Below, one piece after another: positions 1-6,323 of a stretch of DNA of 9,262 nt (position 1 is its first letter; every line of letters begins with the position of its first letter). This DNA is from Burkholderiales bacterium (GTDB lineage: Bacteria > Pseudomonadota > Gammaproteobacteria > Burkholderiales > SHXO01): assembly GCA_026125625.1 (NCBI GenBank), contig JAHCKU010000095.1, forward strand, positions 1 through 9,262, written 5' to 3'. The position numbers and the translations under genes are program-made. The notes below the pieces were generated by a model. It had not been told where the DNA came from. It saw only the letters and a list, made by a program, of their open reading frames with translations, and did no database searches.

Positions 1-370
1 GCGCTTCAAGGCCTGGGCGCCGCCCTCGGCGCTGCATCCCACCATCAAGGTGCATACGCCGCTGACCTTCGACGTCGTCGACTTGTGGAGCGGGCGATCG
101 CTGGGTGGTTGCACTTACCACGTGGCACATCCCGGTGGCCGCAACTATGGGCGCTTCCCGGTGAACGCCAATGAGGCCGAAGCGCGGCGCATGGCGCGTT
201 TTGCGGCTTACGGTCATACTCCCGGCGAAGTCGCCTGCCGTCCCGAGCGCGCCAGCGACGAATTTCCGTGTACGCTCGATTTGCGTCGCAAGCCCATTCC
301 CGATGGCGGTATGCCGTTCGTGGTCCCGCTTTCCGTCGAGCAGGCGCAGCAGCAACAACAACAGCAGTAA
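1..370 (+). CDS. C-terminal end of a DUF2126 / transglutaminase-family protein (5' truncated)
   Basis: The reading frame is open from base 2 with no start in the window, so this is the 3' end of a larger gene; the stop is TAA at 368-370. About 122 residues are visible. They match from memory the C-terminal block of DUF2126, a domain found at the end of roughly 1,100-residue bacterial proteins that begin with a transglutaminase-like cysteine-protease fold. Diagnostic stretches are WAPPSALHPTI near the start, then GGCTYHVAHPGGRNY, then FPVNANEAEARR, then GHTPG and LDLRRKP. These proteins are often encoded with circularly permuted ATP-grasp and alpha-E proteins; the reaction is not known to me. 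An internal GTG at 50 could be mistaken for a start, but the conserved homology runs upstream of it. The last residues form a run of seven Gln, unusual for this family. Family call is firm; function is open. Confidence 0.85.
   Translation, partial: RFKAWAPPSALHPTIKVHTPLTFDVVDLWSGRSLGGCTYHVAHPGGRNYGRFPVNANEAEARRMARFAAYGHTPGEVACRPERASDEFPCTLDLRRKPIPDGGMPFVVPLSVEQAQQQQQQQ
347..367 (+). repeat. CAG/CAA trinucleotide tract encoding a terminal Gln7
   Basis: Seven consecutive glutamine codons (CAG CAG CAA CAA CAA CAG CAG) sit directly before the TAA stop. One further CAG lies two codons upstream (341-343). The mix of CAG and CAA lowers the chance of slippage compared with a pure repeat, and any change in units would stay in frame. 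It looks like an appended tail, not part of the DUF2126 fold. Confidence 0.85.
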
Positions 371-545
371 CGACAGTAGACGGCGTGGCGGCGGGTACCA
401 GGCTTGCTGAATCCGCTGGCGGGTCCGATCCGCTTCGGCTTCGCATGATCGAGGCCGATCAAGTCGAGGCTTGCCAGTCGGGCTCGAACCGGAACGGTCA
501 TTTTCGATTCGCGCGTCGGTCGTTCAAAAAACAGAGGAGACATTG
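371..545. other. Intergenic gap upstream of the methyltransferase gene
   Basis: This 175-nt gap separates the DUF2126 gene from the methyltransferase gene. It contains a perfect inverted repeat, TGATCG (446-451) - AGGC - CGATCA (456-461), with no T-run after it, so it looks more like an operator or small hairpin than an intrinsic terminator. The octamer AGGCTTGC also occurs twice (400-407 and 468-475). I found no convincing -35/-10 pair. The frame of the downstream gene stays open back to 471, but the text there does not resemble the protein family and a better start exists at 546. Confidence 0.5.
533..539 (+). promoter_or_regulatory. Ribosome binding site of the methyltransferase gene
   Basis: AGAGGAG lies six bases before the ATG at 546, an ideal Shine-Dalgarno position. 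It decides the start in favour of 546 over upstream in-frame candidates from 471. A TTG at 543 directly abuts the ATG and is a less likely start. Confidence 0.8.
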
Positions 546-1163
546 ATGTTCGAAGGCACTGGTGTGGATGCACAGCGTGCGCGCTACGAGCGCCCGGAAT
601 TGGCGTGGATGTTCTTTCGCAACTTCCTGCGGCATCCGGCCACCGTGGCCTCCATCGTACCCAGCTCGCGCTTCCTCACGCGCTGCCTGGCGGATATCGC
701 ACGCAGAGATCGGCCTCGCACCGTCGTCGAGCTCGGCCCCGGCACCGGCTGTACCACACGCGCTTTGCTCGACATCCTGCCGCGAGAAGGCCGTCTTCTG
801 GCCATCGACGTCGAGGAAGAGTTCGTCGTCAACCTGCGCAACGAACCGGATGAGCGGTTGCTGGTACAGCATGGCAGAGCGGATTGCCTGAACGAAGCCC
901 TGCTGGCCCATCGCCTGGCCCATCCCGACCTGATCGTCTCCGGCATACCGTTCTCGACCATGCCTGCACAGGAAGGACGCCGTATCCTGCAGCAGGTGTG
1001 GACATCTCTGGCTCCAGGCGGTCGCTTCCTCGCCTATCAGGTGCGCGGCCACGTCGCACGCTACGCACGCGAGTGGATGGGCACTCCGCAGGTGCGCATG
1101 GAGGTGCGCAACGTGCCACCCATGCGCATCTACTGCTGGCGCAAGCCGGCGGGGGCAGCATGA
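546..1163 (+). CDS. Class I SAM-dependent methyltransferase, PmtA/KsgA-like (putative phospholipid N-methyltransferase)
   Basis: The 205-residue protein has a Rossmann-type SAM-binding motif I at residues 60-72 (VVELGPGTGCTTR), an acidic motif II region around residues 88-91 (DVEE), and a SGIPFSTMP motif at 132-140. That last motif takes the place of the NLPY-type motif IV of KsgA and resembles the SGLP-type motif of PmtA phosphatidylethanolamine N-methyltransferases. The N-terminus (residues 23-48, FFRNFLRHPATVASIVPSS region) is typical of the small cytoplasmic PmtA-like group, which in known members methylates phosphatidylethanolamine towards phosphatidylcholine at the membrane. Specificity cannot be read from sequence; a small-molecule or RNA substrate is possible. 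The gene has a strong ribosome binding site and its TGA overlaps the next start (ATGA, 1160-1163), which implies translational coupling to the secreted protein downstream. Confidence 0.8.
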   Translation: MFEGTGVDAQRARYERPELAWMFFRNFLRHPATVASIVPSSRFLTRCLADIARRDRPRTVVELGPGTGCTTRALLDILPREGRLLAIDVEEEFVVNLRNEPDERLLVQHGRADCLNEALLAHRLAHPDLIVSGIPFSTMPAQEGRRILQQVWTSLAPGGRFLAYQVRGHVARYAREWMGTPQVRMEVRNVPPMRIYCWRKPAGAA

Positions 1164-1615
1164 CGCAGACGCGCACCACCGTGTCGGGCCGGCGGGGGCA
1201 GGCGCGCACGCGCTGGCCGGCATGGCTACTGGCGATCATGCTGTTGCCGCTGGCTGCCATGGCCGAGGAATGGGTCGAGGTCGGCGCCGACACCGAGGCA
1301 AAGTATTACGTGGACACCACGTCCATCGAAACCGATGGTGAGACCATCCGCTTTCGCAAGCGGGGCATCTATACCAATCCGCTGACGGACAACTTCAGCG
1401 GCCGGCCGGTGCGCTTCAAGGAGAGCATCGGCACGGTGGAAGTCGATTGCGGGCGCCATATCAATCGCGTCATTTCCCTCGACATGCTGGGCATGGACGG
1501 CGAGGTGGTATGGTCGTCCGGCATGATGCCCAAGCGCATGTGGGAGGAAGTGAACGACAACAGCCACGGCGGCTTGACCTACGCCTACGTGTGCCGGAGC
1601 GTGGGCCGCTCCTGA
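1160..1615 (+). CDS. Secreted surface-adhesin protein E-like protein
   Basis: This 151-residue protein starts inside the stop codon of the methyltransferase gene (ATGA). It has an Arg-rich N-region of about 20 residues, a hydrophobic core (residues 21-32, AWLLAIMLLPLA) and a signal-peptidase I type AMA site with likely cleavage after residue 35. The mature part begins with EEWVEVG, then YYVD (49-52), a beta-rich middle, and two cysteines, Cys97 and Cys145, placed as in the PF16747-type domain where they probably form a disulfide. In Haemophilus influenzae the name-giving protein E is a lipoprotein adhesin. Most members in proteobacteria are uncharacterised small periplasmic proteins, and this one has no lipobox. 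A true adhesin role is not implied. The fold call is moderately sure and the function unknown. Confidence 0.72.
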   Translation: MTQTRTTVSGRRGQARTRWPAWLLAIMLLPLAAMAEEWVEVGADTEAKYYVDTTSIETDGETIRFRKRGIYTNPLTDNFSGRPVRFKESIGTVEVDCGRHINRVISLDMLGMDGEVVWSSGMMPKRMWEEVNDNSHGGLTYAYVCRSVGRS

Positions 1616-1668
1616 CCATCCCGCTCCATCGCTGACGCAGGGGATTCGGTAAGGCAGGCGGGCACGGC

Positions 1669-1690
1669 GCATGCCGGCGTGGCGGCATGC
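1669..1690 (+). other. Inverted repeat over the first possible ligD start codon
   Basis: GCATGCCG (1669-1676) and CGGCATGC (1683-1690) are perfect reverse complements separated by the six bases GCGTGG. In mRNA this would form an 8-bp hairpin that buries the ATG at 1687. It either represses translation from that codon or indicates that the real start is the GTG at 1759. No T-run follows, so it is not an intrinsic terminator. Confidence 0.45.
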
Positions 1691-4482
1691 CTCCTCCGAC
1701 TGCACCTTCCTCGCCGCGCCCGGGCGTCGCCCGTGGCGGTGCCCGCCGTCGTGCCGCCGTGACGGACGATGGCAGCGTGCACGAGGCGCTGCGCACCTAC
1801 GAGAGCAAACGGCGTTTCGAGCGTACACCCGAGCCGGGGCCGGCCCCGGCCCGCACCGGCAGCGGCCCGCTGCTGTTCGTGGTGCAGCAGCACGCCGCAC
1901 GCAGGATGCATTGGGATTTCCGGCTGGAGCTCGATGGCATCCTCAAGTCCTGGGCGGTTCCGAAAACTCCCTCCCTCGATCCTGCCGACAAGCGTCTGGC
2001 GGTGCAGACGGAGGATCATCCGTTCGACTACGCCTCGTTCGAGGGTGTGATCCCGCCCCGGCAGTATGGCGCGGGCGAGGTGATCGTGTGGGACTGCGGG
2101 GTGTACTCGCCGGACGAGGACGGCAACACCAGTTTCGAAGACCGTGCGCAAGCCCAGCAACGCCTGCGCGCCGCGCTGGCCACGGGCAAGCTCAGCATCC
2201 AGCTGCGCGGCGAGAAGCTCAAGGGCTCGTTTGCCCTGGTGCGGACCAGGCAGCCCGGCCACTGGCTGTTGATCAAGCATCGTGATCGCTTCGCCGGTAC
2301 CGCCGCAGGCCCCTCATGGGAGCGCTCGGTGCTGTCGGGCATGGAAGTGCAGGCGCTACGCACGCACACCCCGGCGCCCAGGCAGGGAGCCGCCGCCCTG
2401 GTGGTGGCCGGCCCCCGCGAACCGTTCCCCGACAGCCTGACGCCGATGCTGGCCGAGCTTGGTAGCGGCCTGGTCACTCAGCCTGGCTGGATGTACGAGC
2501 CCAAGCTGGACGGCTACCGCGTGCTCGCGTTCATCGAGCACGGAGAGGTGAGCTTGCGCTCGCGCCGCCGCGGGCTCGATCTGATGCATGCTTTTCCCCG
2601 CATCGTCGAGGAGCTGGGGCGGCAGAGCGTGAGCACGATGGTGCTCGACGGCGAGATCGTGGCGCTGGAGCGGGATGGGCGCCCATCGTTCAACGCCTTG
2701 CAGAACCGTGCACGGCTCAAGACCGCCCATGACATCGACCAGGCGGAGCGCGTCAACCCGGCCGTGCTCTATTGCTTCGATCTGCTGCATTTCGCCGGCA
2801 TCGACGTGCGCGATGCACCGTACGCAGCACGTCATCGCTATCTTGCGCAGTGCCTGCTGCCGGACGACCATGTCAAGCTGGTCGATACGCTCGAGGACGG
2901 CGAGTCGCTGTACCGGGCGGCGCTGGCGCACGGCTTCGAGGGTGTGATGGCCAAGCGTCGTGACGCCCCCTATCTGCCCGGGCAGCGTAGTGGCGACTGG
3001 CTGAAGATCAAGCCCACGCGCAGCGCCGAATTCCTCGTGGGCGGCTACACCAAAGGCAAGGGCGCGAGGGCAGCACTCGGTGCCCTGCTGATCGGCTATC
3101 GCGATGGTGCCGTGCTGCGCTATGCCGGTCGCGTCGGTACCGGCTTCGATGACGCCACACTGAAGCATCTGCGCCAGCTGCTCGGCGTGCGCCGCCGGGC
3201 GCGCTCGCCGTTCGCGGACAAGCCGCCGGGCGGCGACGAGATCGTATGGGTGGAGCCGGATCTGGTGGCCGAGATCCGGTTCGCCGAATGGACCGCCGCC
3301 GGCCTGCTGCGCGAGCCGGTGTACGTGCGCCTGCGCGAGGATATCGATCCTGCGCGTGTGACCCGGTCCGCGGATGCGCGGCAGCCCGTCACCGGAAGCG
3401 GCGATGCCCTCGCCGCGATGGCGACACAGGTGCTGGCGCAGCTGCAAGGCAAGGGCAAGACCTTGGAACTAGCCGTGGGTAGCGCGCGTGTGCGCGTGAC
3501 CAATCTCGATCGCGTGTACTGGCCGGCGGCGACGGCACTGGACCAGCCGGCGCTCACCAAGCGTGACCTGCTGCGCTATCTCGCGCGCGTGGCGCCGTAC
3601 ATGCTGCCGCATCTGGCTGATCGGCCGCTCACCATGGTGCGCTTTCCCGAAGGCGTCGAGGGTGAGCGTTTCTTCCAGAAGCACTGGGGGCAGGCGCGAC
3701 CCGAGTTCGTACAGTCGGTGGAGGTGTACTCCGGGAGCAAGGGCCAGCGCGACCACTACCTGCTGTGCAACGACCTGCCCACGCTGCTATGGCTGGCACA
3801 GGCGGGTACGCTGGAATTTCACGTATGGCATTCGCGCACGCGTCCAGGCACTGACACCGCCAACCGCAACGTCGATTTCAGCGGCTCGCTCGCTTCCATG
3901 GAGGCGTCGCTGCTCAACTTCCCCGACTACCTGGTGTTCGACATCGATCCTTACATCTACTCGGGCAAGGAGCAGCCCGGCGCCGAACCGGAGCTCAATG
4001 CAGTGGGCTTCGAGAAGGGCAAGGAGGTGGCGTTCCAGCTGCGCGCACTGCTGCAGGAGATGAAACTGGAAGCACTGGTCAAGACCTCGGGCAAGACCGG
4101 TTTGCACGTGTTCGTGCCGATCGAGCGCAGTGTCACGTTCGGCGCCGCACGCCGCATGGCGGAGCAGGTCGGACTGCACCTGATGCGCGAGCACCCGCGC
4201 GACATCACCATGGAGTGGAGCGTCGAGAAGCGCACCGGCAAGATCTTCATCGACTACAACATGAATGTGCGCGGCAAGACGCTCAATGTCGCCTATTCGC
4301 CACGTGCGCTGCCCGGTGCGCCGGTGTCCATGCCGCTCACCTGGGAAGAGCTGGCGCGTGCGCATCCGCTGGATTTCAACATGATGAACATCCCCGAGCG
4401 CCTGGAGCGCGACGGCGACGTCTGGCGCGATGCACTGCGCGCCAAGCAAAGCCTGGAGCGCGCCCTGGGCGACCCGGGCTGA
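1687..4482 (+). CDS. ligD: ATP-dependent DNA ligase D (phosphoesterase - ligase - polymerase)
   Basis: LigD is the multifunctional end-processing and sealing enzyme of bacterial NHEJ. The frame from ATG 1687 encodes 931 residues, longer than the 840 of Pseudomonas aeruginosa LigD. Domain order is PE-LIG-POL. In the 3'-phosphoesterase domain (about 60-200), His69, His75, Asp77, Arg79 and His111 match the known active-site set with constant spacing. The ligase domain (about 250-560) has motif I EPKLDGYR with nucleophile Lys273, LDGEIVAL with Glu323, EGVMAKR with Glu418 and Lys423, and WLKIKP with Lys440 and Lys442. The primase-type polymerase domain (about 610-925) has Asp752-x-Asp754, TSGKTGLHVFVP, and Asp856 in FIDYN. 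The first 24 residues are a low-complexity Pro/Arg/Ala leader. GTG 1759 would give 907 residues starting near the P. aeruginosa N-terminus; neither start has a clear ribosome binding site. The polymerase part has two extra segments (about 716-747 and 757-775). ku follows after 19 nt. Confidence 0.96.
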   Translation: MPPPTAPSSPRPGVARGGARRRAAVTDDGSVHEALRTYESKRRFERTPEPGPAPARTGSGPLLFVVQQHAARRMHWDFRLELDGILKSWAVPKTPSLDPADKRLAVQTEDHPFDYASFEGVIPPRQYGAGEVIVWDCGVYSPDEDGNTSFEDRAQAQQRLRAALATGKLSIQLRGEKLKGSFALVRTRQPGHWLLIKHRDRFAGTAAGPSWERSVLSGMEVQALRTHTPAPRQGAAALVVAGPREPFPDSLTPMLAELGSGLVTQPGWMYEPKLDGYRVLAFIEHGEVSLRSRRRGLDLMHAFPRIVEELGRQSVSTMVLDGEIVALERDGRPSFNALQNRARLKTAHDIDQAERVNPAVLYCFDLLHFAGIDVRDAPYAARHRYLAQCLLPDDHVKLVDTLEDGESLYRAALAHGFEGVMAKRRDAPYLPGQRSGDWLKIKPTRSAEFLVGGYTKGKGARAALGALLIGYRDGAVLRYAGRVGTGFDDATLKHLRQLLGVRRRARSPFADKPPGGDEIVWVEPDLVAEIRFAEWTAAGLLREPVYVRLREDIDPARVTRSADARQPVTGSGDALAAMATQVLAQLQGKGKTLELAVGSARVRVTNLDRVYWPAATALDQPALTKRDLLRYLARVAPYMLPHLADRPLTMVRFPEGVEGERFFQKHWGQARPEFVQSVEVYSGSKGQRDHYLLCNDLPTLLWLAQAGTLEFHVWHSRTRPGTDTANRNVDFSGSLASMEASLLNFPDYLVFDIDPYIYSGKEQPGAEPELNAVGFEKGKEVAFQLRALLQEMKLEALVKTSGKTGLHVFVPIERSVTFGAARRMAEQVGLHLMREHPRDITMEWSVEKRTGKIFIDYNMNVRGKTLNVAYSPRALPGAPVSMPLTWEELARAHPLDFNMMNIPERLERDGDVWRDALRAKQSLERALGDPG

Positions 4483-4487
4483 CCTTG

Positions 4488-4494
4488 AAGGAGG
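4488..4494 (+). promoter_or_regulatory. Strong ribosome binding site of ku
   Basis: AAGGAGG, a near-perfect anti-16S match, lies in the 19-nt gap after the ligD stop and seven bases before the ku ATG at 4502. It is the best ribosome binding site in the window. Ku may therefore be made in excess of LigD, whose own start has no visible site. Confidence 0.85.
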
Positions 4495-4501
4495 GTTTCC
4501 C

Positions 4502-5452
4502 ATGGCAGCGCGATCGATCGCTTCGCTCACCATCTCCTTCGGCCTGGTGGCCATTCCGGTCAAGCTCTACTCCGCCACCCAGCCGAGCGAAAAAGTCTCG
4601 TTCAACCTGCTGCACAAAACCGACGGCTCGCGCCTGCGCCAACAATACGTGTGCATCAAGGAGGGCGTGGTGGTCGAGCGCGACGAGATGGTCAAGGGCT
4701 ACGAGTTCGCCAAGGACCAGTACGTGGTGTTCTCCAACGAGGAGCTGAAGGCGCTGGAGGAGACCGCTACCAACAGCGTCGACATCACCGAGTTCGTGCC
4801 GGTCCAGGCGGTCGACCCGGTGTATTTCGACAAGGCCTACTACGTGGCGCCGGACAAGGGTGGTGCGAAGCCGTATGCATTGCTCGCGCACGCCCTGAGC
4901 GATGCCGGACTGTGCGCGCTGGGGCGCTGGGCGGCGCGCGGAAAGCAATACATCGTCATGCTACGCCCGACCGCCGACGGCCTGGTGATGCAGCAGCTGC
5001 TGTACGCCGATGAAGTACGTTCGATGGCGATCCTCGAGATTCCCAAGGCCGAAGTGCGCGACAGCGAGCTGAAGCTCGCCGCCCAGCTGGTGGCGCAGGG
5101 GACGCGCGACACCTTCGATCCGAATGCCTACACCGACGAGGTCAAGACGCGCATCGAAGCGGCGGTGCAGCAGAAAGTGGCCGGGCAACAAATCACGGTG
5201 GCCGAGGCCCCACCCGAGGGAGGCGCCAAGATCATCGACCTGATGGAAGCGTTGCGTGCGAGCCTGCAGCGCGCACCGGCGCGTGCGCGCCGGGTTGAGC
5301 CCGATGGCGCCGGACAGGAGTCGGCACGCACGCAGGAGGATGGGTCGACCGGACGTGCAGCCAGGCGGCCCAAGGCGGCGGCGAAGCGGGCCAGGCCGGC
5401 CGTTGCGCGGGAAGAGGAGGCACCACTACGCAAGAGCGCGCGCAGGAAGTAG
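4502..5452 (+). CDS. ku: NHEJ DNA end-binding protein Ku
   Basis: Bacterial Ku forms a homodimeric ring that threads onto double-strand break ends and recruits LigD. The 316-residue protein begins with the family signature MAARSIASLTISFGLVAIPV, followed by LYSAT, FNLLHK, and a YVCIKEG segment in the region where other family members have a zinc-ribbon relic. The core beta-barrel domain runs to about residue 240. A conserved KIIDLMEALRASL helix (243-255) follows; in other Ku proteins this segment marks the start of the C-terminal LigD-interacting region. Residues 256-316 form a disordered, low-complexity tail rich in Arg, Lys and Ala, ending RKSARRK. Such basic tails bind DNA in some longer bacterial Ku proteins. 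The start is fixed by a strong ribosome binding site. Co-transcription with ligD is very likely. Confidence 0.97.
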   Translation: MAARSIASLTISFGLVAIPVKLYSATQPSEKVSFNLLHKTDGSRLRQQYVCIKEGVVVERDEMVKGYEFAKDQYVVFSNEELKALEETATNSVDITEFVPVQAVDPVYFDKAYYVAPDKGGAKPYALLAHALSDAGLCALGRWAARGKQYIVMLRPTADGLVMQQLLYADEVRSMAILEIPKAEVRDSELKLAAQLVAQGTRDTFDPNAYTDEVKTRIEAAVQQKVAGQQITVAEAPPEGGAKIIDLMEALRASLQRAPARARRVEPDGAGQESARTQEDGSTGRAARRPKAAAKRARPAVAREEEAPLRKSARRK

Positions 5453-5457
5453 ACTAT

Positions 5458-5473
5458 CCGCTACCTGAAGCGG
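5458..5473 (+). other. Small inverted repeat between ku and the HTH-TPR gene
   Basis: CCGCT (5458-5462) and AGCGG (5469-5473) can pair across a six-base loop. The 3' arm touches the G-run at 5472-5477, which is the only ribosome-binding candidate for the GTG start at 5484. It could modestly lower translation of that gene. The stem is only 5 bp and may be chance in GC-rich DNA. Confidence 0.25.
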
Positions 5474-5483
5474 GGGGCATCGG

Positions 5484-6323
5484 GTGAACGTTGAAGTCGA
5501 CGATGGGCGCGAGTACAGCCTGCGTGACATCGAGCGGGTGTTGAAGTTGTCGCGCGCGGTGGTCATCGGCCTGGTGAAATCCGGATACGTGGTGCCGGCG
5601 CGCGGGCCGCGTGGTGCCTATCGCTTCAGTTTCCGCGACCTCATCGCACTGCGCACTGCACGCTCGCTGGCTGCCGCGCATCTACCGCCGCGCCGCATCA
5701 ATCGCGTGCTGAAGGATCTGCGCCAGCGGCTGCCGGCCGCGGTCCCGCTGTCGGGCCTGGCGATCCGGGCGCTGGGCGATCGCATCGTGGTGCAGGAGGG
5801 CGTGCAGCGCTGGGACGCCGACTCGGGCCAGTACATGCTCGATCTGGAAGTGCACGGCAGCGGCGGACAGTTGCGCGTGCTGGAGCATGCCGAACCGGCC
5901 GTGACGGAATCGGCCGAGGATTGGTTCAACCGTGCATGGGAAGCCGAGCCGCGTGACGAGGAGGAGGCGATCGACGGTTATCTGCAGGCGTTGCGCATCG
6001 AACCCGGCCATGCCGCGGCCAGCGTGAATCTGGGCCGGCTGCTGCACGAATCCGATCATCTCAAGCACGCCGAGGAAATCTACCGCACCGCTCTGCGCCA
6101 TCACCCGCGCGACGAGCTGCTGCTGTTCAATCTGGGTGTGTTGCTCGAAGACCTGGGCCGCTACGACGAGGCGGTCACGGCCTATCGCGATGCCTTGCGC
6201 AGCCACGCCGCGTTCGCCGATTGCCACTACAACCTGGCGCTGCTGTGCGAGAGCACGGGCAACAAGCTGGGCGCCATCCGCCACCTGCGCGAGTACCGCA
6301 AGCTCATTGCGCGTCAGGGATGA
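5484..6323 (+). CDS. MerR-like HTH protein with four C-terminal TPR repeats
   Basis: The 279-residue protein starts with GTG, six bases after a G-run (5472-5477) and 31 nt after ku. Residues 11-85 resemble a MerR-type winged helix: YSLRDIERVLKLSR as the first helices, VKSGYVVPARGPRGAYRFS as the wing, then RDLIALRTARSL and a helix with LPPRRINRVLKDLRQRLP. Residues 86-140 are a short beta-rich linker domain. Residues 144-279 divide exactly into four 34-residue tetratricopeptide units (144-177, 178-211, 212-245, 246-279) with the expected small/large pattern (for example NLGRLLHES, NLGVLLEDLGRYDEA, NLALLCESTGN). MerR regulators normally end in a dimerisation coiled coil; I see none, nor metal-binding Cys clusters. 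The likely role is a cytoplasmic DNA-binding regulator or adaptor controlled by protein contacts. Its place in the NHEJ operon suggests a link to repair, but no function is known to me. Confidence 0.85.
   Translation: MNVEVDDGREYSLRDIERVLKLSRAVVIGLVKSGYVVPARGPRGAYRFSFRDLIALRTARSLAAAHLPPRRINRVLKDLRQRLPAAVPLSGLAIRALGDRIVVQEGVQRWDADSGQYMLDLEVHGSGGQLRVLEHAEPAVTESAEDWFNRAWEAEPRDEEEAIDGYLQALRIEPGHAAASVNLGRLLHESDHLKHAEEIYRTALRHHPRDELLLFNLGVLLEDLGRYDEAVTAYRDALRSHAAFADCHYNLALLCESTGNKLGAIRHLREYRKLIARQG

Noticed and set aside
471..545. Upstream extension of the methyltransferase to a start at 471
   Set aside because: No ribosome site is seen there, the added residues do not look like the family N-terminus, and a good Shine-Dalgarno sequence sits before the ATG at 546.
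884..1159. Upstream extension of the protein-E-like gene into the methyltransferase gene
   Set aside because: The extension is antiphase to conserved methyltransferase sequence, and the ATG at 1160 gives a proper signal peptide and a typical ATGA overlap.
2356..3447. A 363-residue - strand frame inside ligD
   Set aside because: It lies opposite the conserved ligase domain and has no family resemblance or ribosome site; it is a codon-bias shadow.
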